Part shown: positions 33,576-43,347 of the stretch, one piece after another | Layout of the letters: the number at the start of each line of letters is the position of its first letter | How positions within the stretch are numbered: position 1 is the first letter of the stretch | DNA from: G965220825 sp965220825 | GTDB lineage: Bacteria; Pseudomonadota; Alphaproteobacteria; UBA828 | Assembly: GCA_965220825.1 (NCBI GenBank) | Contig: OZ244839.1 | Span: 248,001 to 312,000 of the forward strand | Reading direction: 5' to 3' | DNA: 64,000 nt | Position numbers and translations under genes: made by a program | Notes under the pieces: model-generated | What the model was told of the DNA's origin: nothing | Databases searched by the model: none | What the model saw: the letters and a program-made list of their open reading frames with translations, nothing else

Positions 33576-33818
33576 ATGAGCGACGAGGAAGGCCGGCAGG
33601 TGGCGAGCTTCGAGAGCGCGATGCGCGAGCTTGAGGAGATCGTCCGCAAGCTGGAGACCGGGGAGACGGATCTGGAATCGGCCATCGCGGCCTATGAGCG
33701 CGGTGTCGTGTTGAAGAAGCTCTGCGAGGACAAGCTGCGGGAGGCCGAGCTCCGTGTCGAAAAGATCGAGAAGGGCGCGGACGGCACCCTCAAGGCGGAG
33801 CCCTTCGAGGCGGACTGA
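33576..33818 (+). CDS. xseB: Exodeoxyribonuclease VII small subunit
   Basis: An 80-aa helical protein. SFESAMRELEEIVRKLETGE and DLESAIAAYERGVVLKKLCE form the two long antiparallel helices of XseB, and the tail is acidic. It binds the large subunit XseA (not in the window) to form the ssDNA exonuclease VII. It starts 88 nt after palindrome copy 2 and stops 7 nt before ispA, the usual order in proteobacteria. Confidence 0.95.
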   Translation: MSDEEGRQVASFESAMRELEEIVRKLETGETDLESAIAAYERGVVLKKLCEDKLREAELRVEKIEKGADGTLKAEPFEAD

Positions 33819-33825
33819 GGATCCG

Positions 33826-34713
33826 GTGACGCCGCTGGAAGATGCGCTCCGCGACGCGGCGGAGGCAGTGGACGGAGCGCTCGACGCGCTGGTCCCCCAA
33901 TGCAACGGTGCCGACGGACGCCTCTTCGAGGCCATGCGCTATTCGCTTTTCGCCGGCGGCAAACGCCTGCGCCCGTTTCTGGTGCTCTCCGGCGCGGATC
34001 TTTTCGGCGTGCCGCGCCCCTGGTCGGTCAATACCGCTGCCGCCATCGAGATGGTGCACACTTACTCACTGGTCCATGACGACCTGCCGGCGATGGACGA
34101 CGACGCGCTCCGCCGCGGCAAGCCCACCTGCCACGTGGCGTTCGATGAGGCGACGGCGATCCTCGCGGGCGATTCCTTGCTCACGCTTGCGTTCGAGGCC
34201 ATCACCGCGCCGACCGGGCATCCGGACGGTGCGGTGCGGGCCCGGCTCGCCTGCGCCCTGGCCAAGGCGGCGGGCGGCGAGGGAATGGCCGGGGGCCAGG
34301 CGATCGACCTGGCGGCGGAGACGCGGGCCATGGACCTCGACGACGTCATCCGCCTCCAAAGGTTGAAGACCGGCGCGCTGTTCGGCTTCTCCTGCGAGGC
34401 GGGCGCCATCCTGGTGGGCGAGGACGGCCCGGCGCGCCAGGCACTCCGGGATTACGCCGCCAGCATCGGCCTCGCTTTCCAGATCGCCGACGACCTCCTG
34501 GACCATGAGGGCTCCGAAGCGGACCTCGGCAAGGCCGTCGGCAAGGACGCCGCCGCCGGAAAGGCGACCTTCGTGGGGTTGCTCGGTGCCGCCGAGGCCA
34601 GGCGGCGCGCCGAGTCTCTCGCGGATCAGGCCGTCGCCAGCCTTGCCTGCTTCGGCTCCGAGGCCGCGCCCCTTCGGGATGCGGCCCTCTACATCGTGAA
34701 ACGCCGCCATTGA
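33826..34713 (+). CDS. ispA: Farnesyl/geranyl diphosphate synthase
   Basis: A 295-aa prenyl synthase that condenses IPP with DMAPP/GPP. The first Asp-rich motif is HDDLPAMDDD (about residues 83-92), the second is IADDLLDHEG (about 221-230). YSLFAGGKRLRPFLVLS and GGQAIDL are also typical of IspA. GTG 33826 lies 7 nt after the xseB stop, behind gaggatcc. In many bacteria dxs follows xseB-ispA; here CoA-transferase genes follow instead, so the isoprenoid operon is broken or rearranged at this point. Confidence 0.94.
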   Translation: MTPLEDALRDAAEAVDGALDALVPQCNGADGRLFEAMRYSLFAGGKRLRPFLVLSGADLFGVPRPWSVNTAAAIEMVHTYSLVHDDLPAMDDDALRRGKPTCHVAFDEATAILAGDSLLTLAFEAITAPTGHPDGAVRARLACALAKAAGGEGMAGGQAIDLAAETRAMDLDDVIRLQRLKTGALFGFSCEAGAILVGEDGPARQALRDYAASIGLAFQIADDLLDHEGSEADLGKAVGKDAAAGKATFVGLLGAAEARRRAESLADQAVASLACFGSEAAPLRDAALYIVKRRH

Positions 34714-34823
34714 TCGGCGCCCCCGCACCGGCTCGTCATTGCGCACTGCAAGGCGGCGCCCGGCCGCGGCTTGAGGCGTTTTCGCTGCGGCGCCATACTG
34801 CCGGCATGTGGATGGTTCTTCCT

Positions 34824-34854
34824 GCGGGCGCACGGCGCCCGCCTTTGCGTTTTC
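34824..34854 (+). terminator. Weak terminator after ispA
   Basis: GCGGGCGC (34824-34831) pairs with GCGCCCGC (34835-34842) over a 3-nt loop and is followed by an interrupted T-tract (ctttgcgttttc). It ends only 9 nt before the GTG start at 34863, so it may instead affect translation of the CoA-transferase gene. Confidence 0.4.
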
Positions 34855-34862
34855 GTTAGGTC

Positions 34863-35723
34863 GTGGCCGAAATCTGTTCTCTGGCGGAGGCGGTTCCCGC
34901 ACTGATCGAGGACGGGGATGTGGTGGCGCTCGAGGGCTTCACCCATCTCATCCCCCATGCGGCGGGGCATGCGGTGATCCGAGCGGGCCTTCGGAATCTT
35001 ACCGCGGTGCGGATGACGCCCGATCTCATTTACGACCAGATGATCGGCATGGGCACGGTAAGCCGGCTCGTGTTCTCCTGGGGCGGCAATCCCGGCGTCG
35101 GATCGCTCCACCGCTTCCGCGATGCGGTGGAGAACGGCTGGCCCCATCAGCTCGAGATCGAGGAGCACAGCCACGCCGCGCTCGCCAACGCCTATGTGGC
35201 GGGTGCGAGCGGGCTGCCCTTCGCCGTGCTGCGCGGCTATGTGGGCTCGGACCTCCCGCAGCACAACCCGAACATCCGCACGGTCACCTGTCCGTTCACC
35301 GGCGAGGCGCTCGCGGCGGTTCCGGCGATCCGCCCGGACGTCGCGGTGATCCACGCCCAGCAGGCGGACCGCAAGGGCAACGTCATGCTGTGGGGCATTT
35401 CCGGCGTGCAGAAGGAGGCGGCGCTCGCTGCGCGGCGGGTGATCGCGACGGTGGAAGAGATCGTGGACGAATTCGACCCGCGGATGAACGCGACGGTCCT
35501 GCCTTGCTGGGTTGTGAGTGCGGTCTGTGCGGAGCCGGGGGGTGCGCGGCCCTCTTATGCGCTTGACTATTACGGGCGCGACAACGGCTTCTACAAGGCG
35601 TGGGACGGCATCTCCCGCGAACGGGAGCGTTTCACGGTCTGGATGGAACGCCATGTCCTCGGCACCGACGATTTCGCCGGATATGAACGCAGCCTTGCCG
35701 CCGCGCGGGCGGAGGCGCCATGA
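34863..35723 (+). CDS. CoA-transferase subunit A (PcaI/GctA-like)
   Basis: A 286-aa class I CoA-transferase alpha subunit. VVALEGFTHLIPHAAGHAVIR is the CoA-binding loop region, and the C-terminal half carries DVAVIHAQQADRKGNVMLWG and FDPRMNATVLP. Length is nearer to glutaconate-type subunits than to classical 230-aa PcaI. GTG 34863 has no strong ribosome site, so the exact start is uncertain. It overlaps the beta-subunit gene by 4 nt and is followed by a PcaF-like thiolase, which points to 3-oxoadipate:succinyl-CoA transfer in aromatic catabolism, though other dicarboxylates are possible. Confidence 0.82.
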   Translation: MAEICSLAEAVPALIEDGDVVALEGFTHLIPHAAGHAVIRAGLRNLTAVRMTPDLIYDQMIGMGTVSRLVFSWGGNPGVGSLHRFRDAVENGWPHQLEIEEHSHAALANAYVAGASGLPFAVLRGYVGSDLPQHNPNIRTVTCPFTGEALAAVPAIRPDVAVIHAQQADRKGNVMLWGISGVQKEAALAARRVIATVEEIVDEFDPRMNATVLPCWVVSAVCAEPGGARPSYALDYYGRDNGFYKAWDGISRERERFTVWMERHVLGTDDFAGYERSLAAARAEAP

Positions 35724-36511
35724 GCGCGCCCGAGAGCTCCGCGCCGTTCGACGCCGCCGAAATGATGACGGTCGCGGCGGCGAGACTGCTCGACAACGAG
35801 ACGGTCTGCTTTGTCGGCATCGGCCTGCCGAGCGCGGCGGCGAATCTCGCGCGCGCGACCCACGCGCCCGATGCGGTGCTGATCTACGAATCCGGCACCA
35901 TCGGCTCCAAGCCCCATGTGCTTCCGCTTTCCATCGGCGACGGCGAACTCGCGGAGACCGCCGATGCGGTGGTCTCCACGCCCGAGATCTTCCGTTACTG
36001 GCTGCAGGGCGGTCGGGTGACGGTGGGCTTCCTCGGCGCGGCGCAGATCGACCGCTTCGGCAATATCAACACCACCGTGATCGGGCCTTATGAGGCACCC
36101 AAGGTCCGTCTTCCCGGTGCCGGCGGCGCGCCGGAGATCGCGGCACTGGCGGGCGAGGTCTTCGTCGTGCTGCGCCAATCGCACCGCAGCTTTGTCGACC
36201 GGATGGACTTCGTGACGTCCGCCGGTCACCTCACCGGCGGCGACTGGCGCCGGCGGGCGGGACTTCCCGGCCGGGGCCCCTCGATCGTCATTACCGATCT
36301 GGGTGTCTTGGAGCCCGATCCCGAAAGCCGGGAACTGACCCTCACGCGCGTCCATCCCGGGGTCGAGGTGGAGGCCGTCCAGGCGGCGACCGGCTGGCCG
36401 CTCCGCGTGGCGGATGATCTCTCCGTCTCGCCGCCACCCACCGAGGCGGAGCTCGCCGCGCTCCGCGCACTCCACCGGCGGACGGCGGAAGCGCACGGAA
36501 CGGCGGCGTGA
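35720..36511 (+). CDS. CoA-transferase subunit B (PcaJ/GctB-like)
   Basis: A 263-aa class I CoA-transferase beta subunit. LLDNETVCFVGIGLPSAAANLA near residue 23 is the nucleotide-binding loop. The catalytic glutamate is in LIYESGTIG (about residue 57). GAAQIDRFGNINTTVIG and the closing DLGVLEPD follow. ATG overlaps the alpha-subunit stop (ATGA). Together the two subunits activate a carboxylic acid with CoA taken from succinyl-CoA. The neighbouring thiolase suggests 3-oxoadipate, giving 3-oxoadipyl-CoA. Confidence 0.85.
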   Translation: MSAPESSAPFDAAEMMTVAAARLLDNETVCFVGIGLPSAAANLARATHAPDAVLIYESGTIGSKPHVLPLSIGDGELAETADAVVSTPEIFRYWLQGGRVTVGFLGAAQIDRFGNINTTVIGPYEAPKVRLPGAGGAPEIAALAGEVFVVLRQSHRSFVDRMDFVTSAGHLTGGDWRRRAGLPGRGPSIVITDLGVLEPDPESRELTLTRVHPGVEVEAVQAATGWPLRVADDLSVSPPPTEAELAALRALHRRTAEAHGTAA

Positions 36512-36563
36512 TTCGCAGCGCGTGCGCGTGCCGTCACGCGCAAGGTACCGAGGAGCCGGCGAC

Positions 36564-37769
36564 ATGACCGAGGCCTTCATCTGCGACGGTATCCGCACGC
36601 CCATCGGGCGCTTCGGCGGCGCGCTTGCCGCCGTGCGCCCCGACGATCTGGGCGCCCATCCCATCGCCCGCCTCATGGCACGCAACGCGGGCGTGGACTG
36701 GGAGGCGGTGGACGATGTGTTGTTCGGTTGCGCGAACCAGGCCGGCGAGGACAACCGCAATGTCGCCCGCATGGCCGGACTTCTGGCCGGCCTGCCGGAG
36801 AGCGTGCCCGGTGCCACGATCAACCGGCTCTGCGGCTCGGGCCTCGATGCGGTGGGCACGGCGGCGCGGGCGATCAAGGCGGGGGAGGGGGCGCTCGCCA
36901 TTGCCGGGGGGGTGGAAAGCATGAGCCGCGCGCCCTTCGTGATGGCCAAGGCGGAGACCGCCTTTTCCCGTGCCGCGAGGCTGGAGGACACGACCATCGG
37001 GTGGCGTTTCGTCAATCGCCTGATGAAACAGAAATACGGTGTCGACTCCATGCCGGAGACCGCCGAGAACGTCGCGGAAGAATGCCAGGTCGCCCGCGAG
37101 GATCAGGACGCCTATGCGTGCCGCAGCCAGCATCGCGCGGCCGCTGCGATCGAAGGGGGCGTGCTGGACGAGGAGATCGCGGCGGTCTCCGTTCCGCGCC
37201 GCAAGGGCGAGCCGGTACTGGTCGAGCGCGATGAGCATCCGCGCCCCGGCACCACGCTGGAAGGCCTCGCCGGACTGCCCACGCCGTTTCGGGACGGCGG
37301 CACTGTCACCGCCGGTAACGCCTCCGGTGTGAACGACGGGGCTTGCGCCCTGCTGGTGGCTTCGGAGGAGGCTGCGGCGCGACACGGGCTCGAGCCCCGC
37401 GCACGTGTCGTCGCCATGGCGGTGGCCGGCGTCGCGCCCCGCATCATGGGGATGGGCCCCGCGCCCGCCGCCCGGAAGGCGCTCGCGCGCGCCGGCCTCG
37501 ATCTCGAGCGCATGGACGTCATCGAGATCAACGAGGCGTTCGCCGCGCAGGTGCTGGCGGTGACCCGCGCGCTCGGCTTGCCCGACGATGCGGAGCATGT
37601 GAACCCCAATGGCGGCGCCATCGCCTTCGGCCACCCGCTTGGCATGAGCGGCGCGCGCCTCGCGCTGACGGCCGTGCGCGAACTCGCCCGCAGGAAGGCC
37701 CGCTATGCGCTTTGCGCCATGTGTATTGGCGTGGGGCAGGGAATCGCCGTGATCTTCGAACGGGTGTGA
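36564..37769 (+). CDS. pcaF: Acetyl-CoA acyltransferase, 3-oxoadipyl-CoA thiolase type
   Basis: A 401-aa thiolase. The nucleophile is Cys90 in NRLCGSGLDAV, the second half has NEAFAAQVLAVTRALG and HVNPNGGAIAFGHPLGMSGARL, and the C-terminal cysteine is in CAMCIGVGQG. Length and the segment EAFICDGIRTPIGRFGGALAAVRPDDL match PcaF, which splits 3-oxoadipyl-CoA into succinyl-CoA and acetyl-CoA. Downstream of the CoA-transferase pair it completes the last two steps of the beta-ketoadipate pathway. ATG 36564 follows ccgaggagcc. No ring-cleavage genes are in the window. Confidence 0.9.
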   Translation: MTEAFICDGIRTPIGRFGGALAAVRPDDLGAHPIARLMARNAGVDWEAVDDVLFGCANQAGEDNRNVARMAGLLAGLPESVPGATINRLCGSGLDAVGTAARAIKAGEGALAIAGGVESMSRAPFVMAKAETAFSRAARLEDTTIGWRFVNRLMKQKYGVDSMPETAENVAEECQVAREDQDAYACRSQHRAAAAIEGGVLDEEIAAVSVPRRKGEPVLVERDEHPRPGTTLEGLAGLPTPFRDGGTVTAGNASGVNDGACALLVASEEAAARHGLEPRARVVAMAVAGVAPRIMGMGPAPAARKALARAGLDLERMDVIEINEAFAAQVLAVTRALGLPDDAEHVNPNGGAIAFGHPLGMSGARLALTAVRELARRKARYALCAMCIGVGQGIAVIFERV

Positions 37770-37787
37770 CGCGCCGCCTGCGAGCGG

Positions 37788-38603
37788 TCAGTATCTCTCG
37801 GGCACGAAGGTCTGGCGCCCCATGGGCGGGCGGACATAGTCGGGCTGCTCCTCGCGCGGCGGCAGCGTCGTCGGCGGCGGGGTCGTATCCTCATAGGGGA
37901 TCTGTTCCAGCAAGTGAGCGATGCAGTTGAGTCGCGCGCGTCGCTTGTTGTCGGCATCCACCACATACCAGGGCGCTTGGGGGATGTCCGTGTGCACGAA
38001 CATCTCGTCCTTTGCGCGGGAATAGTCGACCCAGCGCCGACGGGATTCCAGGTCCATGGGAGAGAGTTTCCAGCGTTTCACCGGGTTCCGGAGGCGTGCT
38101 TGGAAGCGGCGCTCCTGCTCCGCGTCGCTGACCGAGAACCAGTACTTGATCACCATCAGTCCGGCGCGCAGCAGCATGCGCTCGAACTCGGGGCAACTGC
38201 GAAGGAACTCCCGATACTCCTGGTCGGTACAGAAGCCCATGACCCGCTCGACGCCGGCCCGGTTGTACCAGGAGCGATCGAACAGGACCATTTCACCGGC
38301 CGCCGGCAGGTGGGCGACATAACGCTGGAAATACCACTGGCTGCGTTCGCGTTCGGTGGGCGCGGGCAGCGCCGCCACATGGCAGACGCGGGGATTGAGG
38401 CTCTCGGTGATCCGCTTGATCGCGCCGCCCTTGCCCGCGGCGTCCCGACCTTCGAAGACGACCACCACCTTCAGCCCCTCGCGGCGGATCCACTCCTGAA
38501 GCTTGACCAGTTCGATCTGCAGGGCGGCCAGGGCGGTCTCGTACGCCTTCCGCGAGAGCCGCCTCGGTGCGGTGCCGGTCTCGCCATGCGGTTCCTCCGC
38601 CAT
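37788..38603 (-). CDS. ppk2: Polyphosphate kinase 2
   Basis: A 271-aa PPK2-family kinase that exchanges phosphate between polyphosphate and nucleotides. Walker A is FEGRDAAGKGGAIKRI at about residues 50-65, Walker B and the lid are in LFDRSWYNRAGVERVMGFC, and KYWFSVSDAEQERRFQAR, RWKLSPMDLESR and APWYVVDADNKRRARLN follow in the standard order. The ribosome site tggaggacgg precedes ATG 38603. Convergent with pcaF and divergent from the aminotransferase. Confidence 0.95.
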   Translation of the reverse strand: MAEEPHGETGTAPRRLSRKAYETALAALQIELVKLQEWIRREGLKVVVVFEGRDAAGKGGAIKRITESLNPRVCHVAALPAPTERERSQWYFQRYVAHLPAAGEMVLFDRSWYNRAGVERVMGFCTDQEYREFLRSCPEFERMLLRAGLMVIKYWFSVSDAEQERRFQARLRNPVKRWKLSPMDLESRRRWVDYSRAKDEMFVHTDIPQAPWYVVDADNKRRARLNCIAHLLEQIPYEDTTPPPTTLPPREEQPDYVRPPMGRQTFVPERY

Positions 38604-38815
38604 CTCCGTCCTCCATCATGTGCCGCCGTCCCACGCTCCGATGGTGCCTCCGGGCCGCGTCGCCCGCAATCGTCCGCGAGAGGGCGGCGACCGAAACATG
38701 CGGGACGGGAAGGCCGTGCGCCAATCTTCGCCTTGATCGAAACCATGTCGGCGACGCACACTTGGCGGTCCGAAGGGCCGGCGACCCGGTCACGCAGCAG
38801 GGAAGGATGCTTTTC

Positions 38816-40162
38816 ATGTCGAACAATGCCGAAGCAGCGATGCTCGACCGGGATGCCGCGCACCTGATCCACCCGTTGCACAGCCGCACGCTCCATGCGA
38901 GCGGCAAGGTCTGGGTTGGCGGAGAAGGCGCGATTCTGATCGACGCCAACGGGGACCGCTTCATCGACGGGCTCTCGGGCCTCTGGAACAACACGGCCGG
39001 AAACGGCCGCCGGGAGTTGGTGGAAGCGGGCAGCAGGCAGCTCGCCGAGATGGCCTATGCGTCCGGCTATGCCGGCAGCACCAACCCCCGCGCCATCGAA
39101 CTCGCCGAGAAGCTCGCGCGGATCACCTATTCCAACATCAACCACTTCTACTTCACGTCCGGCGGGGGCGAGTCCACCGACAGCAACATCAAGATGGCCC
39201 GCTATTACTGGAAGCTGAAGGGGAAGCCGGAAAAGACCAAGGTCATCTCGCGCATCCGGGGCTATCACGGCGTCACCCTCGCCGCCATGTGCGCCACGGG
39301 GATCAGCGTCTACTGGCCCATGTTCGAGCCGCGCATCCCCGGCTTCGCGCACATTCCGAGCCCCTATCCCTACCGCTATGAGGCGCCCGACGGCGCGGAA
39401 AGCCCCGGCATCGCGGCGGCGGACGAGCTCGAGAAGGCGATCCTCGCGGAAGGGCCGGAGACGGTGGCCATGTTCATCGCCGAGCCGGTGCAGGGAGCGG
39501 GCGGCGTGATCGTGCCGCCGGCGGACTACTTCCCGCGCATCCGCGAAATCTGCGACCGCTACGAGGTGTTGATGGTATCCGACGAAGTGATCACCGGCTT
39601 CGGGCGCACGGGTCGGATGTTCGGCCTCGAGCACTGGGGCGTCGAGCCCGACATGATCCAGTTCGCTAAGGCCGTCACGTCCGGCTATTTCTCCCTGGGC
39701 GGGATCGGCATCAGCGACGAGATCGCCGCCACCATGGACGAGAGCGGCAAGCCCTGGATGCATGCCTACACCTACAGCGCGCATCCCACGGGCTGCGCCA
39801 TCGGCTGCGCGATGATGGACCTGATCGAGCGGGAAGACTTCCCCGGCCAGGCCGCGACGAAGGGCAAGCGCCTCCTGGTGGGGCTCAAGGATGCCCTGGC
39901 CGACCATCCCCATGTGGGCGAGATTCGCGGCCTCGGGCTCATGTGCGCCGTCGAATATGTCAAGGACCGGGACACCAAGGAGGCGTTCGATCCGGCGGAA
40001 GGCGTCGCCGCGCGGATCAACGACGAGGCCCTGGCCCGCGGCCTTTTCAGCCGGTTCCAGCCCGACATGTACATGATCGCGCCGCCCATCGTGACGGACG
40101 AGGAGACCATCGATCGGACCGTGGCAATCGTCGCGGACTCCACCAAGGCCGTTCTCGGATGA
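38816..40162 (+). CDS. Class III (omega) aminotransferase
   Basis: A 448-aa fold-type I PLP enzyme. DANGDRFIDGLSGLWNNTAG lines the pocket, YFTSGGGESTDSNIKMARYY binds the PLP phosphate, the Asp contacting the pyridine N is in MVSDEVITGFGRTG, and the Schiff-base Lys is in QFAKAVTSGYFSLG (about residue 286). This sequence type matches omega-amino acid/amine:pyruvate aminotransferases (for example beta-alanine, taurine, putrescine or GABA donors). ATG 38816 is preferred over ATG 38807 because ggaagg at 38801-38806 is correctly spaced only for 38816. No partner dehydrogenase is adjacent. Confidence 0.9.
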   Translation: MSNNAEAAMLDRDAAHLIHPLHSRTLHASGKVWVGGEGAILIDANGDRFIDGLSGLWNNTAGNGRRELVEAGSRQLAEMAYASGYAGSTNPRAIELAEKLARITYSNINHFYFTSGGGESTDSNIKMARYYWKLKGKPEKTKVISRIRGYHGVTLAAMCATGISVYWPMFEPRIPGFAHIPSPYPYRYEAPDGAESPGIAAADELEKAILAEGPETVAMFIAEPVQGAGGVIVPPADYFPRIREICDRYEVLMVSDEVITGFGRTGRMFGLEHWGVEPDMIQFAKAVTSGYFSLGGIGISDEIAATMDESGKPWMHAYTYSAHPTGCAIGCAMMDLIEREDFPGQAATKGKRLLVGLKDALADHPHVGEIRGLGLMCAVEYVKDRDTKEAFDPAEGVAARINDEALARGLFSRFQPDMYMIAPPIVTDEETIDRTVAIVADSTKAVLG

Positions 40163-40236
40163 AAGTGCCGCACGGCCGAGGGCCGGCTGTAGAACAGGGT
40201 GCCGGCACGTGGCGGCGACATGGAGGAGCGGTTGGC

Positions 40237-40929
40237 ATGGTGTTGGGCGTGGGAAGGTGGCTCGCCGTCGCCGCGGTTCTGATCGGTACGGCGTCGGCCG
40301 CGTCGGCGCAGGACGCCGTCTCGCTCGAGACGGCCAAACAGCGTTACAGCTATGGCGTCGGTCTCAGAGTCGCCGACATGCTGATCTCGCAAGGGTTGGA
40401 AGACCTCGACGCGGAGGCCCTCGCACTCGCCTTGAAAGACCGCTACGCTGGCGCGCCGTCGCGCGTTGCGCTCGAGGATCTGATTGCGGCGGAAACCACA
40501 TATCAGGAGGATGCCGCCGTGGCGGAGCGTGAAGCAGCCGAACGCAATGCGGAGGAGGGCCGGGCCTTCCTCGCGAGCAACCGGAATGAGGACGGCGTGA
40601 CGGCGCTGGATTCCGGACTTCAGTACCGTGTCGTTGTGCCCGGCGAGGGCGCGTCGCCCGGGCCCGCCGACACGGTCGTGGTGCATTATCGAGGCATGCT
40701 CCTCGACGGCCGCGAGTTCGACAGCTCCTATGCGCGCGGTCAGCCGGCGGAGTTCCCGGTGGGGGGCGTCATCGCCGGTTGGCAGGAGGCGATCCAGCTC
40801 ATGGTGCCCGGCGCGCGGTGGGAAGTGTGGATCCCCGGCGAACTCGCCTATGGTGAACGCGGCACGCCCGGCATCATCGGCCCCAACCACACGCTCCACT
40901 TCGAGATCGAGCTTATCGCCGTGAAGTAG
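40237..40929 (+). CDS. Secreted FKBP-type peptidyl-prolyl isomerase (Mip-like)
   Basis: A 230-aa periplasmic or surface protein. A signal peptide (WLAVAAVLIGTASAASA, cleaved before QDAV, about residue 25) leads to an FKBP N-terminal dimerisation helix (YSYGVGLRVADMLISQG, then a long charged helix to about residue 118) and the FKBP domain. Active-site residues are seen in VVHYRGMLLDGREFDSSY, EFPVGGVIAGWQEAIQLM, and GELAYGERGTPGIIGPNHTLHFEIELI. It assists folding of exported proteins. ggaggag at 40222-40228 sets the start. Confidence 0.92.
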   Translation: MVLGVGRWLAVAAVLIGTASAASAQDAVSLETAKQRYSYGVGLRVADMLISQGLEDLDAEALALALKDRYAGAPSRVALEDLIAAETTYQEDAAVAEREAAERNAEEGRAFLASNRNEDGVTALDSGLQYRVVVPGEGASPGPADTVVVHYRGMLLDGREFDSSYARGQPAEFPVGGVIAGWQEAIQLMVPGARWEVWIPGELAYGERGTPGIIGPNHTLHFEIELIAVK

Positions 40930-40941
40930 TGACCGCGCCGC

Positions 40942-41943
<1,002 letters not shown>

Positions 41944-42154
41944 GGCTTCCCCATCTCCGCAAACTGTCGACGGCCCGCACGATTCTGGCATTTCCGGCAG
42001 AGCTGCGCGAGCGGGAACACCCAGTCTCGTGGGCGTGCGCCGCCGCCCGGCCCTGTCGCGCGAAACGCTCGCGTGCACGCGCGCTCCGATGGTAGGGTAG
42101 CCTGTCTATTCCGGTGGCGTTTCGTTGGCCTCGATAGCACGAGGAGGGATCGCG

Positions 42155-43222
42155 ATGGCTCGGATGGCTACGGCTGTGGGCGACGATGCGGCCCAGGCGC
42201 GGATGCGGGATGCGACGGTCTGGAGCATGCCGGCCCGCTGGTACCGCGATGCGGATATCCATGCCGAGGAGCGGGAGCGAATCTTCGCGCGGCAGTGGCT
42301 ATGGATCGGGCGAGAGGAGACGGTCGCCGAGCCCGGGCAGTATCTTACGGCGGCACCCGCCGGGTTCCCCGTCTTCGTCCGGCGCGCCGAAGACGGCGTG
42401 CTCAGGGCCTTTCACAATGTGTGCCGGCATCGGGCTTCGCCGCTCCTGTTAAAGCCCGCCGGTCGCTGCGACGTCCTGGAATGCCCCTATCACGGTTGGC
42501 GGTATGGGGCGGACGGCAGGCTCCAGCACGTGCCGGTCTTCGAAGCGCCGCCGGATTTCCGAAAGGAGGAGCTCTCGCTCTTCCCCATCGCCGTCGCCAC
42601 GTGGCGGGGGCTCCTTTTCGTGTGCCTCGATACCGATGCGCCGCCGCTCGAGGAATGGCTCGCGCCGGTGGCGGAGGCGGTCGCGCGCACGGCACCGGCG
42701 GATGTCATCTTCGACCGGGAGATGGAATTCATGGTCGCGTGCAACTGGAAGACCTATGTGGACAACTTCCAGGAGGCCTATCACGTCCCACCCATGCATC
42801 CGAGCCTCAACCGGGACCTGGATTGGAAGCGCTACCGCGTGGTCAACATTGATGGCGCCAGCATTCACGAGGCCCCGGCCAAGCACGATTCGGGCCATCC
42901 CGGGCTGTTCGGCTGGCGCTTTCCCAACTTCGCGTTCAGCTCCTACAATGTGGGGCTTGCGTTCCTGCGCATGGAGCCGGTGGGCCGCGACCGGACCCGT
43001 ATCGTCTACAATTTCCTCCGGCCGAGCGATGCGAGCCCGGAGGCCTTCGAGCCCTGGGTGGAATATGGCGTTCAGGTGTCGCGGGAGGACCAGTGGATGG
43101 TGCCGCGCATTCAGCAAAACCTGGACGCGGGCGTTTACGACCGCGGGCCGCTGAGTCCCCGGCACGAGAACGGCGTCTTCCACTTCCACGAAATGGTGCG
43201 CGAGGCACTCGGCCGGGCATAG
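42155..43222 (+). CDS. Rieske non-heme iron oxygenase, alpha subunit
   Basis: A 355-aa ring-hydroxylating/N-demethylating oxygenase alpha subunit. The Rieske cluster motif is intact: NVCRHRAS at about residues 87-94 and CPYHGW at about 110-115. The mononuclear iron site is also intact: NFQEAYHVPPMHPSL near residue 204 gives the 2-His motif, with NWKTYVDN before it. No reductase or ferredoxin gene adjoins, so electrons must come from elsewhere. gaggaggga precedes ATG 42155. It is followed by an ABC importer and SDR/MaoC genes. It is a useful contrast to the degenerate paralogue at 13226-14338. Confidence 0.92.
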   Translation: MARMATAVGDDAAQARMRDATVWSMPARWYRDADIHAEERERIFARQWLWIGREETVAEPGQYLTAAPAGFPVFVRRAEDGVLRAFHNVCRHRASPLLLKPAGRCDVLECPYHGWRYGADGRLQHVPVFEAPPDFRKEELSLFPIAVATWRGLLFVCLDTDAPPLEEWLAPVAEAVARTAPADVIFDREMEFMVACNWKTYVDNFQEAYHVPPMHPSLNRDLDWKRYRVVNIDGASIHEAPAKHDSGHPGLFGWRFPNFAFSSYNVGLAFLRMEPVGRDRTRIVYNFLRPSDASPEAFEPWVEYGVQVSREDQWMVPRIQQNLDAGVYDRGPLSPRHENGVFHFHEMVREALGRA

Positions 43223-43347
43223 ACCCGCTATGGGGTGCCGGCTGTAACGCCGCTTGCAGCTGTGCTACGCTTTTAAGGTGTCGGTCGGGCATGGATGCGA
43301 ACCCGGCCCGAGGAAACGCAGGCAGAAATCATATCTGGGAGGCATCG

